The notes: generated by a model from the letters alone, not told the origin. A stretch of DNA of 24,533 nt from CALSPH01 sp041690035 (GCA_041690035.1 JBDNFC010000087.1:1-24533); one strand, 5' to 3'; numbered from the stretch's first letter, positions 1 through 8,768 are shown. Program-made: numbers and translations.

Positions 1-184
1 CATTTGTTCAGTACCAGTGCCTAATAGCTCATTTTTTGACCTCTTTTTTAATTTAGCTATTTCGATACTTTTATTTGCCTTTGTTTTAATCAGAAGAAAG
101 AAAGGATTACAAAAATTAGAAGCCATATTTTTTCTGTCTATTTATTTAGCTTATACTGCATACCTTGTAATGGGCAATAACTGA
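1..184 (+). CDS. C-terminal end of a Na+/Ca2+ exchanger-like (CaCA family) membrane protein, partial
   Basis: An open frame enters from the left edge (codons start at base 2) and ends at the TGA at 182-184. The 60 visible residues contain two hydrophobic stretches separated by a basic loop (IRRKKG), then a short segment ending LAYTAYLVMGNN. The pattern of a polar turn before an aspartate (SSFFDLF), a helix, an RRKKGLQKLE loop and a final YLAYTAYL helix matches the last two transmembrane segments of CaCA-family cation exchangers (YrbG-like). The start and catalytic alpha-repeats are outside the window, so the family call rests only on this tail. It is followed after 57 bases by the M48 protease. 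Confidence 0.5.
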   Translation, partial: ICSVPVPNSSFFDLFFNLAISILLFAFVLIRRKKGLQKLEAIFFLSIYLAYTAYLVMGNN

Positions 185-241
185 AGTTTGGAATAATATT
201 TGCAAGTATATATCCTAGTAACAATATATATATACCCAAAT

Positions 242-1042
242 ATGAAAAAACATTTTTTAAGCCTATGTTTAGCTGCTTTTGCCATCATTTTTTACACAGG
301 TTGTAAAGATAAAGACGGTGATTTTAATATATTTAGTGTAGAGGATGATAGACAAATGGGCGCACAAGTAGATGCAGAAATAGAGGCAAATTCAGCTCAA
401 TATCCAATTTTAGATTCTAATTTATATCCCGTAGCTTATCAAAATTTGAGAAGAATTACTAATAATATTTTAAATAGCGGCCAAGTAAATTATAAAAATG
501 ATTTTTTATGGCAAATTCATATTATTAGAGATGATTCTACATTAAATGCATTCTGCACTCCAGGTGGCTATATATATGTATATACTGGTTTGATTAAATT
601 TTTGAATTCTGAAGATGAGTTGGCAGGAGTAATGGGACATGAAATTGCACATGCTGATAAAAGACATTCTACCGATGCGATGACCAGACAATATGGTGTT
701 CAAAGCCTTTTGAATGTTATTTTTGGACAAGATAAAGGTGCTATTGCAAGACTAGCAGTGCAGTTAAAAGAGTTGCAATATGGCAGAAAAGCAGAAACAG
801 AAGCCGATGAATACTCTGTAATATATCTTTACCCAACTGAATATGATGCCAGAGGTGCAAGTCGTTTTTTTGAAAAACTAATTAATAGTGGACAGACCGG
901 AGGACCTCCAACATTTTTAAGTACCCACCCTGATCCAGGCAATAGGGTGCAAAAAATTGTAGATAAGTGGACCGAACTAGGTGCTAAACCTGGTCAAAAA
1001 TTTGAAGCAGAATATAGTGCTTTTAAAGCATCATTGCCATAG
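242..1042 (+). CDS. M48 family zinc metalloprotease, lipoprotein
   Basis: Predicted cell-envelope protease of the M48 (HtpX/BepA-like) family. I choose the ATG at 242 over the upstream one at 200 because it gives a clean lipoprotein signal: MKK, a hydrophobic run, then a lipobox with Cys21 (FYTGC). The zinc site HEIAH is at about residues 133-137, and the third ligand is the glutamate of AETEADEYS some 50 residues later; the loop STHPDPGNR near the C-terminus is also typical of the family. At 266 aa it has the single-domain length of soluble periplasmic M48 proteins without TPR repeats. Members of this family act in outer-membrane or envelope protein quality control; the substrate here is unknown. 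It is probably monocistronic, with a hairpin terminator downstream. Confidence 0.88.
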   Translation: MKKHFLSLCLAAFAIIFYTGCKDKDGDFNIFSVEDDRQMGAQVDAEIEANSAQYPILDSNLYPVAYQNLRRITNNILNSGQVNYKNDFLWQIHIIRDDSTLNAFCTPGGYIYVYTGLIKFLNSEDELAGVMGHEIAHADKRHSTDAMTRQYGVQSLLNVIFGQDKGAIARLAVQLKELQYGRKAETEADEYSVIYLYPTEYDARGASRFFEKLINSGQTGGPPTFLSTHPDPGNRVQKIVDKWTELGAKPGQKFEAEYSAFKASLP

Positions 1043-1104
1043 TTTAATCTAAATACAATAAACATTAGGGATTATACGAAAAGTATACATCTGTTTAAAT
1101 AAAT

Positions 1105-1149
1105 GCTGATTGCCAATGGCATAATGTTATAATCGGCTTTATTTTTTTA
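1105..1149 (+). terminator. Probable rho-independent terminator after the M48 protease gene
   Basis: Outer arms GCTGATT (1105-1111) and AATCGGC (1131-1137) pair with one G-T wobble. The intervening bases can fold into two small hairpins (GCC-AAT-GGC and ATAA-TG-TTAT), giving a branched stem. A T-rich tract follows directly (1138-1149). It lies 63 bases after the protease stop codon and before the MscS remnant. Confidence 0.6.
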
Positions 1150-1152
1150 TAG

Positions 1153-1468
1153 TTGTTGGTATACAATCAAATTTTTAAACTAATTTATTTCTCTAATATT
1201 GCTAAAAAAGAACTTGGATCATTCGCTCCATCCTTTTTATACAATTTGGGTACAATAGCCCTAAAAGTACTGTTAATTAGGATAGTTGGTCGGAATGACG
1301 GGTATGGAAACTCCCTCTTTTGTTGCCGTCTTGAGAGCAGTGGGGCTGGCAATTCAAGAACCCTTGGCAAATTTTGAAAGAGTAGTGCAAATTTTAATAT
1401 TTAAACCTTTTAAAGTTGGTGATTTAATAAAAGGGCAGGAACTCACAGGGCATGTAAAAAACAAATAA
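1153..1468 (+). pseudogene. Remnant of an MscS-family mechanosensitive channel gene
   Basis: Two adjacent reading frames together resemble the pore region of MscS channels. The first, from 1153 to about 1285, reads FAPSFLYNLGTIALKVLLI, like the MscS TM2-TM3 approach. The second, from about 1286 to the TAA at 1466-1468, reads METPSFVAVLRAVGLAI, then LANF and ILIFKPFKVGDLI, which is the MscS TM3 helix and the start of the beta domain. Joining them needs a frameshift near 1283-1290. The usual ALQGSL segment after GLAI is shortened to QEPL, and the cytoplasmic domain is missing after about 100 residues. No intact start or signal is visible. Known: functional MscS needs the glycine/alanine-rich TM3 and a beta/alpha-beta vestibule. 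I infer a decayed gene. Confidence 0.72.
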
Positions 1469-1498
1469 AATTTCTTTTGATAATTTGTCTATAATTAT

Positions 1499-1530
1499 TT
1501 TGTTGATTCTATAAGTTATGCGTATTTTTG
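1499..1530 (+). promoter_or_regulatory. Bacteroidota-type promoter of the DUF3127 gene
   Basis: TTTG at 1499-1502, a 20-base spacer, then TATTTTTG (TAnnTTTG) at 1523-1530. This matches the -33/-7 consensus used by the primary sigma factor of Bacteroidota. The ATG at 1535 lies only four bases beyond the -7 element, so the transcript would have little or no leader. Confidence 0.65.
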
Positions 1531-1534
1531 TTTC

Positions 1535-1939
1535 ATGGCAGAAATAATAGGAAAAATAAGCACCATTTTAGAAAAAACAACTGGTGTAAGCAAGACAGGC
1601 AATGAATGGGTTAAACAAGAGTTTGTTTTAGAAACAGATGGAAACTATCCAAAAAAAGTGTGTTTCAATGTTTGGGGCGACAAAATTGACCAAGTAGTAT
1701 CATTGGCAACAGGTTCAACAATCAAAGTATTTTTTGATCCAGAAAGCAGAGAGTATAATAATAAATGGTATACTGATTTAAAAGTTTGGAAAATAGAGGC
1801 AGCAAATGCATCTTCTGGCCAGCAAAATGAAGGAATGACTTCAAATTCTGATGCAAATCAAAGTTTTAAGAAAGAATCAGTATCAGAAGAAGATCCTTTT
1901 GCCAACAGTGGGGGAGATGATGATGATCTTCCTTTTTAA
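1535..1939 (+). CDS. DUF3127 domain protein, OB-fold-like with SSB-type acidic tail
   Basis: A 134-residue protein of the Bacteroidota family DUF3127. The N-terminal domain (about residues 1-88) starts MAEIIGKISTIL and contains the family features VKQEFVLET, a phenylalanine/tryptophan strand (CFNVWGDK) and WYTDLKVWKIE. It looks like a small OB-fold. A low-complexity linker follows (SGQQ, SDANQS), and the C-terminus is strongly acidic and ends DDDDLPF. That ending is very like the DDDIPF tip by which single-stranded DNA-binding protein recruits partner proteins. A nucleic-acid-related role is therefore plausible but not proven for the family. It has its own promoter, and the start codon is supported by the conserved family N-terminus. 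Confidence 0.85.
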   Translation: MAEIIGKISTILEKTTGVSKTGNEWVKQEFVLETDGNYPKKVCFNVWGDKIDQVVSLATGSTIKVFFDPESREYNNKWYTDLKVWKIEAANASSGQQNEGMTSNSDANQSFKKESVSEEDPFANSGGDDDDLPF

Positions 1940-2003
1940 TAAATAGCATAATTTAAGGACTGTTTTTAAGATTTTTAATTTACTTTAATTTTCAAGTAAC
2001 AAA

Positions 2004-4676
2004 ATGATGTACCAATTTCAAAACAAGATTTTTTTAGATTTAAAAAAAATCTTTTACTGTTTTTTTTGTTTTAAATATTTGAATCGCATCTCACTTTTTA
2101 TTTTTATTTTATTTGTTGGAAGTATAAAAATAGATGCACGCAACTATTACATAAATTTATTAGGACATGATGCCCAATCAGGTGCTATCAATCAGCCTTG
2201 GAAAAGTATTGGAAAAGTAAATGCAGTTGTTTTTAAACCGGGTGATTCTATTTTGTTTAATGCAAATGATACTTTTTTTGGAAATATTTATTTTTCAGAA
2301 CTAATCAATGGTAAAAAAGATTCAAATATTGTTATTGGTTCTTATGGAAATGGCAAAGCAATAATAAAGGCAGGAAATAATGACGGTCTATTTTGCTATA
2401 ATAATTCCCACATTTCAGTTTTTAGCATTATTTTTTTAGGCAACGGCATTTCAACAAATAGAGGTACAGGAGTTTATTTCTATATGGATCTTTTGACAAA
2501 TCGAAAACTTGATTACATTGCGCTAAATGGGGTAGAAGCGTATGGTTTTTTTCATGCAGGAATAAGGATAGGATCTTGGCCCTCAGATAGCAGTAGAAGC
2601 GGATTTAAAAACATAATTATTAATAATTGTATTGCTGCAGAAAACGGACATGCTGGTATTACCATTTATGGATATTACAATACAAAAGATACGATGTATT
2701 CGCACGATAGTATCGATATTTCTAGGTGTAAAGCTTATAATAATTATGGAATTAGTGGACATACAATTCACAGTGGCAATGGTATAGTAATTGGACAAGT
2801 AAATCATTGCAAAATCAGCCACTGCGTGGCATATGAAAATGGAATCAATAGCACTTTTTTACACGCAGGGCCGGCTGGTATTTGGGCTTGGGATAGCAAA
2901 TATGTCAATATTAATCATTGTTATGCCCATCATAATAGAAGTCAAACTGTTGATGGAGGTGGTTTTGACTTAGATGGAGGTGTGCAGAACTCAATCATGG
3001 AGTATAATTATGCCCATGATAATGATGGCCCTGGCTTGCTTATAGCACAATTTAGAGGTGCCAGAAAAATGAAAAATAATATTGTTCGTTTTAATATTAG
3101 TGAGAATGATGGAGAAGGGCTTGGTGGATTAATTTGGAATGGAGATTTACCAAATACCCTAACTATGGAAAATATATTTTTTTATAATAATATCGTTGTT
3201 TCTGATACTTTTGGCAGTTATAAGGGTAATGGTGCAAATGCATCTTTAGCAATTTATTCAGCACTTGGGACTACAAAAAATATTTTAGTTTCAAATAATG
3301 TTTTTATATCAAAAAATGGCAATTATTTATTAGACCTAGACAGTGCTTTGGAGATTAAGTTTATTAATAATGTGTATGATGATTGTGGCAGCGGTTTTAA
3401 AATAAGACAAAATAATATCCAATACAACAGCTTAAGTGACTGGCGTGTGCAGAAGATGCAAGAAATTTATCAGAATAAAAATACTGGTTTTCATTTTAAT
3501 GCTAAATTAATTTCTCCGGGAAATATGGGTTTTGTGGGTGATGTAAATCAAATAAATTCAAAAAACAACTACCATTTTTCCTTCCCAAATCAATTAATAG
3601 GCAAGGGGATTTATTTGCCCAATAATTTGGGAATAGATAATGCGAAAATAGATTTTTATGGAGATTCGATTATTTTTGATGACAATTATTCACCTGGCGT
3701 GCAGGCATTTCCTTTTCCAACGGCAAACTTTGATGCAAAAAATATATGCACGGGTGACAGCATTCTTGTATTAAATAAATCAAAACGTTTTAATACGCAA
3801 TCTTTGTACATTGATGATATTTTTATAAGCGATAATTTTTCTAATTATCTTAAAACATATGCAAGAGACAGTGTGATTTTAAAATTAATAGTTAAAGGGA
3901 AGTATAAAAGCACAGATACAATTAAAAAAACAATACTAATTTATTCATTGCCAAGCGCTACTATAACAGTAAATGACGTTTGTTTTGGTAAATCTGCAAG
4001 TATTTCAGCAGAAAATAAACCAAACCATAGCTACCAATGGCAAATTGACAGCTTTTATTTTTTTGGAAATAACATTAAGTTAGATGATTTGATGGTTAAA
4101 AAACACTTTATTCATTTAATGATTAAAGATAGTATTACACAATGTATCAATAATGAAAGAGATACATTTAATGTGATGCCATTACCCAATGCTAAATTTG
4201 AGGTAATTTTAAATAATAATTCGCTCTTATTTAGGGCAATAGACAGCGTTCTAAGCAACTATACATGGATTGTGAAAAATCAAGTTAATGGGCAGAAAAC
4301 AGCCTCCTTGATTTATGATAAGCCCTCCAGTCATGTGGCATTTAGCATAAAATTAATGGTCATAGATAGCAATGGCTGTGAGGCAGAATTTGACACATTA
4401 TACCAATTAAAAAGAGATTTTATTCATTTGATTGGTTTCGAAAAATTGTTTGTTTTTCCAAATCCTTTTACTGATTTGATTACGGTAGACAATGCAGTTT
4501 TAAACAATAGCTATTCCATCATTGATATGAAAGGCCGAATTTTGCAAGTTGGCGAAATGGATAAAAAGAGCTTTATTATAGAAACAGCATCATTACCAAC
4601 GGGGATATACGTATTGCAGATATTGAAAGATGGTAAACTTTTTTTTAATGAAAAAATTGTAAAAATAAGTAATTAA
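2004..4676 (+). CDS. Secreted right-handed beta-helix protein with PKD-like repeats and type IX sorting domain
   Basis: An 890-residue surface or secreted protein. After a long basic N-terminal stretch comes a hydrophobic signal segment (ISLFIFILFVGSIKIDA, about residues 29-45). The mature part begins RNYYINLLGHDAQSG and WKSIGKVN, the usual opening of Bacteroidota parallel beta-helix (pectate-lyase-like) proteins. Residues about 60-480 are rich in short Asn/Gly/Ile-containing coils (IIINNCIAAENG, ISRCKAYNN, NHCYAHHN), consistent with helix rungs. About 570-800 contains immunoglobulin/PKD-like segments, with ICTGDSI and DVCFGKSA each starting a repeat. The final 75 residues (FPNPFTD, SIIDMKGRIL, LPTGIYVLQI) form a type A T9SS C-terminal sorting domain. 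No catalytic residues are recognisable, so the enzyme class (polysaccharide lyase or adhesin) is unassigned. The unusually long n-region before the signal helix is odd; the true start may be non-canonical. Confidence 0.85.
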   Translation: MMYQFQNKIFLDLKKIFYCFFCFKYLNRISLFIFILFVGSIKIDARNYYINLLGHDAQSGAINQPWKSIGKVNAVVFKPGDSILFNANDTFFGNIYFSELINGKKDSNIVIGSYGNGKAIIKAGNNDGLFCYNNSHISVFSIIFLGNGISTNRGTGVYFYMDLLTNRKLDYIALNGVEAYGFFHAGIRIGSWPSDSSRSGFKNIIINNCIAAENGHAGITIYGYYNTKDTMYSHDSIDISRCKAYNNYGISGHTIHSGNGIVIGQVNHCKISHCVAYENGINSTFLHAGPAGIWAWDSKYVNINHCYAHHNRSQTVDGGGFDLDGGVQNSIMEYNYAHDNDGPGLLIAQFRGARKMKNNIVRFNISENDGEGLGGLIWNGDLPNTLTMENIFFYNNIVVSDTFGSYKGNGANASLAIYSALGTTKNILVSNNVFISKNGNYLLDLDSALEIKFINNVYDDCGSGFKIRQNNIQYNSLSDWRVQKMQEIYQNKNTGFHFNAKLISPGNMGFVGDVNQINSKNNYHFSFPNQLIGKGIYLPNNLGIDNAKIDFYGDSIIFDDNYSPGVQAFPFPTANFDAKNICTGDSILVLNKSKRFNTQSLYIDDIFISDNFSNYLKTYARDSVILKLIVKGKYKSTDTIKKTILIYSLPSATITVNDVCFGKSASISAENKPNHSYQWQIDSFYFFGNNIKLDDLMVKKHFIHLMIKDSITQCINNERDTFNVMPLPNAKFEVILNNNSLLFRAIDSVLSNYTWIVKNQVNGQKTASLIYDKPSSHVAFSIKLMVIDSNGCEAEFDTLYQLKRDFIHLIGFEKLFVFPNPFTDLITVDNAVLNNSYSIIDMKGRILQVGEMDKKSFIIETASLPTGIYVLQILKDGKLFFNEKIVKISN

Positions 4677-4752
4677 ATAATGGTAATAGATTATAAATAG
4701 ATTTTAATTTACAACAAACTTTCGTTTCTTTTGCATATACTTTTTTATAAAC

Positions 4753-6756
4753 ATGAATCAAGCAGAGAAAAGGATAGACGAACTACGAAAACAACTAAGC
4801 AAATATAACTTTGAATATTATACACTCGCTTCACCCAGCATATCTGATACTGAATTTGATTTTTTATTAAAAGAGCTAGAAATATTAGAAAAAGAAAATC
4901 CGCAATTTTTTGATGAAAATAGCCCTACACAAAAAGTAGGCGGCACAATAAATAAAACGTTCGAAACGTATACCCATCAAGTAGCTATGCTTAGCCTAGG
5001 GAATACTTATAATGAGGCAGAACTTTTAGAGTTTGATGAGCGTGTTGCAAAGGGATTGGGCACCAAAGAGTATGAATATGTATGTGAGCTAAAATTTGAT
5101 GGACTTTCTATCAGCCTGCACTATGAAGATGGCTTGTTGGTAAGGGCTGTTACGCGTGGCGATGGTGTGGCAGGCGATGTGGTTACAGATAATGTTAAAA
5201 CAATTAATGCACTCAATGCGAGACTGCAAGGTGATTTACCCAAAAAGTTAGAGGCTAGAGGGGAAATATTTATGCATCGCATTGTTTTTGATAAAATTAA
5301 TGAACAGCGGTTATTTGATGGTGAGCAGCCTTTTGCCAACCCGCGCAATGTGGCCTCTGGTACTATTAAATTGCAAGATTCTGCCGAGGTGGCAAAAAGA
5401 CCGTTAGATATTTGTTTGTATCAGATTATTGGAGAAGATATCAGCATAAAAACACATTGGGAGAGTTTGGAAATGGCCAAAATATGGGGGTTGAAAGTTT
5501 CTGATGCAGCTAAGAAAGTTGCTACCATAAAAGAGGTTTTGCAGTTTATCAAATATTGGGAAACAGAGCGTTATAACCTAGGTTTTGATATTGATGGAGT
5601 GGTAATAAAAATTAATGATTTTAATCAGCGTGCTGAACTAGGATTTACTGCAAAAACACCAAGATGGGCAATAAGTTATAAGTTTAAAACACAAGCAGTT
5701 TCTACCATATTGTCTTATATTAGTTATCAAGTGGGCAGAACTGGCTCCATTACTCCAGTGGCAAATTTAGAGCCGGTGCAACTTTTGGGCACAACAATAA
5801 AAAGAGCTTCATTGCACAACGCCAATGAAATCATAAGACTTGATATCAGAGAAGGCGATACCGTATTTGTGGAAAAAGGAGGGGAGATTATTCCAAAAAT
5901 TACAGGTGTCAATTTAGAAAAAAGACCGCAAAATACGCTACCAACAAACTATATTTCCCATTGCCCAGAATGTGGCAGCGAGTTGGTAAGATTAGTAGGA
6001 GAGGCAAATCACTATTGCCTAAACGAACAATATTGCACGCCACAAATTATTGGCAAATTGCAGCATTTTACTGCCAGAAAAGCCTGTGATATTCAATCTC
6101 TAGGGGAAGAAACTCTTAGTGCATTATATTATGCTGGATTGGTAAAAAACATTGCAGATTTATACGACCTAAAAATGGAAGAAATTGCTAAATTAGAGCG
6201 ACTAGGCGAAAAGTCTGCCAAAAATATTTTGGATGGTTTATTAATGTCTAAAACTATCCCTTTTCACAATGTCTTGTTTGGCATGGGTATTAGATATGTT
6301 GGCGCCACTGTAGCGAAAAAACTTGCCAATCATTTTAAAAATATTGATGCAATAGCAGAGGCAAGCGAAGAAGAGCTAGAAAATGTAGAAGAAATAGGCA
6401 AAGTGATTGCACAATCTGTTTTCCATTATTTTAGAGATATTAATAGTCTTGCTATGTTAGAAAGGCTAAAGCAAGCAGGGCTTCAGTTTGCCACCTTTGC
6501 AAATGATGTAATCTATAAATCTAATATTTTGGAAGGAAAAACTTTAGTGATATCTGGTGTTTTTGAGCGCTTTTCAAGAGATGAAATTGGCGAAATGATT
6601 TTGGCACATAAAGGCAAACAAGGAAGCGCCATAACAGGAAAAACAGATTATTTGATTGCAGGCGAAAATATGGGGCCAGCAAAATTAGAAAAAGCCAAAA
6701 AATTAAACGTTAAAATATTGACAGAAGACGATTTTTTGGAATTAATAGGCAATTAA
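4753..6756 (+). CDS. ligA: NAD+-dependent DNA ligase
   Basis: Seals nicks in duplex DNA using NAD+, essential in replication and repair. The 667-residue length and domain order are standard. Domain Ia (residues 1-70) has the NAD-binding YY motif, and the adenylation domain carries the active lysine K114 in KFDG. An OB fold follows (VGRTGSITPVANLEPV, then EKGGEIIPKI). The four-cysteine zinc finger is CPECG...YC...YC at about 407-431. Helix-hairpin-helix motifs follow (LERLGEKSAKNIL, VEEIGKVIAQSV), and a BRCT domain occupies about 595-667 (LEGKTLVISGVF to the end). All key residues are present. The start is the ATG at 4753. The upstream TTTCTTTTGC (4725-4734) is a weak match to the -7 promoter element, giving a leader of about a dozen bases. 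Confidence 0.98.
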   Translation: MNQAEKRIDELRKQLSKYNFEYYTLASPSISDTEFDFLLKELEILEKENPQFFDENSPTQKVGGTINKTFETYTHQVAMLSLGNTYNEAELLEFDERVAKGLGTKEYEYVCELKFDGLSISLHYEDGLLVRAVTRGDGVAGDVVTDNVKTINALNARLQGDLPKKLEARGEIFMHRIVFDKINEQRLFDGEQPFANPRNVASGTIKLQDSAEVAKRPLDICLYQIIGEDISIKTHWESLEMAKIWGLKVSDAAKKVATIKEVLQFIKYWETERYNLGFDIDGVVIKINDFNQRAELGFTAKTPRWAISYKFKTQAVSTILSYISYQVGRTGSITPVANLEPVQLLGTTIKRASLHNANEIIRLDIREGDTVFVEKGGEIIPKITGVNLEKRPQNTLPTNYISHCPECGSELVRLVGEANHYCLNEQYCTPQIIGKLQHFTARKACDIQSLGEETLSALYYAGLVKNIADLYDLKMEEIAKLERLGEKSAKNILDGLLMSKTIPFHNVLFGMGIRYVGATVAKKLANHFKNIDAIAEASEEELENVEEIGKVIAQSVFHYFRDINSLAMLERLKQAGLQFATFANDVIYKSNILEGKTLVISGVFERFSRDEIGEMILAHKGKQGSAITGKTDYLIAGENMGPAKLEKAKKLNVKILTEDDFLELIGN

Positions 6757-6770
6757 AAGATTAATTACCT

Positions 6771-6778
6771 TAAATTTG
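6771..6778 (+). promoter_or_regulatory. -7 promoter element (TAnnTTTG) before the DUF6913-dapA-rlmH group
   Basis: TAAATTTG exactly matches TAnnTTTG, but no good TTTG is found about 20 bases upstream. It overlaps the TTG that could serve as an alternative start at 6776; a promoter here argues for the ATG at 6788 as the true start, with a leader of only a few bases. Confidence 0.45.
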
Positions 6779-6787
6779 CAAAAGTCA

Positions 6788-7321
6788 ATGAAAATTAGGT
6801 CAAAAATTTTATTCCTGCAGCTATATAGAAAATTTCAAAGAAAGGTAAAAAAATCTTCTTTAACTCCATTTGAAATTGCAAACAACATCGCTTTGCTAAT
6901 CAACATGCCCTTATCAGGCGAAGAGCAAATTAGCATTGGTAATTTTATTAAAAAATTGCGTAACGATGGCAAGCCTGCCCAAATAATAGAGGTATATAAA
7001 AAAGATAAACCCACCCAATTAGAAAATGGGGGAAACTCATTTGCGAAAATAAAACTTGATAGAAAAGATTTTTCTGCCACAGGATTGCCACGCAGCATTG
7101 AACTGAAAAATTTCTTAAAAACAGACTTTCACTATTTGATTTTTTGCAACCCAAAAAGCGATATAAAAAATGCATCTATTGCAGGATTGAGCAATAGTTA
7201 TTGCATTGTTGGGCCTTACAGTGAAAGAAAAACACCAGGGTATGATTTTATAATCAATAACACAAATTCATTAGAGGAATATTTTGAAAGCATTTACAAT
7301 TCATTAAAACAAATAAGATAA
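6788..7321 (+). CDS. DUF6913 family protein, function unknown
   Basis: A 177-residue protein. It is basic at the N-terminus (MKIRSKILFLQLYRKFQRKVKK), then alpha/beta in character. Recognisable stretches are IALLINMPLSGEEQ, FIKKLRNDGKPAQIIEVYKK, DFHYLIFCNPKSDIKNASIAGLSNSYCIVGPYSE and a C-terminal ESIYNSL. This arrangement matches the Bacteroidota family DUF6913, for which I know no established function. There is no signal peptide or membrane helix, so it is probably cytoplasmic. I take the ATG at 6788 instead of the TTG at 6776. It lies 6 bases upstream of dapA and is very likely cotranscribed with it and rlmH. Confidence 0.7.
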   Translation: MKIRSKILFLQLYRKFQRKVKKSSLTPFEIANNIALLINMPLSGEEQISIGNFIKKLRNDGKPAQIIEVYKKDKPTQLENGGNSFAKIKLDRKDFSATGLPRSIELKNFLKTDFHYLIFCNPKSDIKNASIAGLSNSYCIVGPYSERKTPGYDFIINNTNSLEEYFESIYNSLKQIR

Positions 7322-7327
7322 AAATAA

Positions 7328-8218
7328 ATGGAGCAATTTAATTTTAAAGGAACTGGTGTTGCATTAATTACACCATTTAATAAAGATGAAACAATAGATT
7401 GGGAAGCTTTTAAAGCAATTATTGATCATTGTATTGATGGTGGATTAGATTATTTGGTATTGCAAGGCACTACAGGAGAAAGTCCTTCAATAACTCAAGC
7501 AGAGCGTGAAGAACTTATTGTATTTACTGCTAAATATGTTGCCAAAAGGTGTCCTTTGGTTTTAGGACTTGGTGGCAATAGTACTTATCAGGTAGTTTAT
7601 GCATTGCAACATACAAATTTGCAAGGATATCAGGCAATACTTTCGGTATGCCCATATTATAATAAGCCAAATCAAATGGGTATTATTGCACATTATCAGC
7701 AGGTTGCAGATAATAGCCCTTTGCCTATTATACTGTATAATGTACCCGGCAGAACTGGAGTAAACATGACCTCAGAAACACAATTAATATTAGCCAAACA
7801 TCCTAACATTATTGCCACAAAAGAGGCAAGTGGTGATATTGAACAAATGATGTCTATTATAAAAAATAAGCCATTAAATTTTGAGCTCATAAGTGGTGAT
7901 GATAGCCTCACTTTTCCAATACTTTGTGTTGGTGGCATAGGTGTCATATCGGTTATTGCACAATTGATTCCTAAACATTTTTCTAATATGGTGCGCTTAT
8001 CATTGGCAGGCAAAGTGACAGAAGCTAGTATATTGCATTATGGCTCGCTAGATCTTTGTCGTGCAATATTTAAAGATGGTAGCCCAGGTGGAATAAAACA
8101 TTTATTACATCAGGCTGGATTTTGCCAAACTACGCTAAGGCTGCCCCTTGTAAATATAAATAATTCTACTGCCGACCTGCTAGCTGAAACATGGCTAGAC
8201 TTTAACAAAAAATTTTAG
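7328..8218 (+). CDS. dapA: 4-hydroxy-tetrahydrodipicolinate synthase
   Basis: Condenses pyruvate with aspartate semialdehyde, the first committed step toward diaminopimelate and lysine. The 296-residue length is typical of the TIM-barrel family. The catalytic Schiff-base lysine is K165 in IIATKEASGD, the proton-relay tyrosine is Y137 in ILYNVPGRTG, and the substrate-binding TTGE motif is at 48-51 (GTTGESPS). GDD and GGIGVIS further on are also conserved. It sits 6 bases after the DUF6913 gene and 3 bases before rlmH, so the three genes are probably one operon. Confidence 0.97.
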   Translation: MEQFNFKGTGVALITPFNKDETIDWEAFKAIIDHCIDGGLDYLVLQGTTGESPSITQAEREELIVFTAKYVAKRCPLVLGLGGNSTYQVVYALQHTNLQGYQAILSVCPYYNKPNQMGIIAHYQQVADNSPLPIILYNVPGRTGVNMTSETQLILAKHPNIIATKEASGDIEQMMSIIKNKPLNFELISGDDSLTFPILCVGGIGVISVIAQLIPKHFSNMVRLSLAGKVTEASILHYGSLDLCRAIFKDGSPGGIKHLLHQAGFCQTTLRLPLVNINNSTADLLAETWLDFNKKF

Positions 8219-8221
8219 GTA

Positions 8222-8692
8222 ATGAAACTGCTTCTACTCTTTGTGGGCAGCACCAAAGAGCCTTATGTGGCGCAAGGTATTGACTTATATGTGCAACGAA
8301 CAAATTTTTATGCTCAATTAAGCATTTCATGCACCACAAACTTAAAAGGGATTTCTAAATCAGAGGAGCAAAGAAAGCAAGAAGGCAAGCAAATATTAAA
8401 GCAGCTATTGGCAACAGATTACATGGTATTGCTAGATGAGAAAGGAAAAAGTTTAACTTCACTTAATTTTTCAAAAATAATAGCACAGCAACAAGTACAT
8501 GCTACAAAAAGGATGGTGTTTGTAATTTGCGGAGCTTATGGTGCAGATAACGCTGTAAAAGAGCGGGCAAACTTAATGCTATCTATGTCTTTATTTACAT
8601 TTTCACATCAATTAGCAAGGGTAGTTTTAGCAGAACAAATTTACAGGGGATACACCATACTTCACAATCATCCCTATCACAATGAAGGATGA
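8222..8692 (+). CDS. rlmH: 23S rRNA (pseudouridine1915-N3)-methyltransferase RlmH
   Basis: A SPOUT-family methyltransferase acting on 23S rRNA helix 69, 156 residues, the normal length. The N-terminus MKLLLLFVGSTKE, central LLDEKGKSLTS, the SAM-binding knot segment FVICGAYGAD and the C-terminal LAEQIYRGYTILHNHPYHNEG all fit the family. The usual GGADG is written GAYGAD here, as in other Bacteroidota. It follows dapA by three bases with the same orientation. Confidence 0.95.
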   Translation: MKLLLLFVGSTKEPYVAQGIDLYVQRTNFYAQLSISCTTNLKGISKSEEQRKQEGKQILKQLLATDYMVLLDEKGKSLTSLNFSKIIAQQQVHATKRMVFVICGAYGADNAVKERANLMLSMSLFTFSHQLARVVLAEQIYRGYTILHNHPYHNEG

Positions 8693-8737
8693 AAAAAAGC
8701 TGCGATTTAAAAAATATTAAAAAAATTAAAATTTCAC

Positions 8738-8768
8738 TTGCAAATAAATAATCATAGTATTACTTTTG
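8738..8768 (+). promoter_or_regulatory. Promoter of the tRNA-Glu gene
   Basis: CTTG with TTG at 8738-8740, a 20-base spacer, and TACTTTTG (TAnnTTTG) at 8761-8768. Expected initiation is near 8775, about 14 bases before the mature tRNA 5' end. Confidence 0.65.

Noticed and set aside
200..241. Upstream start for the M48 protease
   Set aside because: The added 14 residues precede an intact lipoprotein signal peptide and overlap a promoter-like sequence (TAATATTTGC near 194-203).
2583..2822. 79-residue minus-strand ORF
   Set aside because: Shadow within the beta-helix gene; no start signals or family features.
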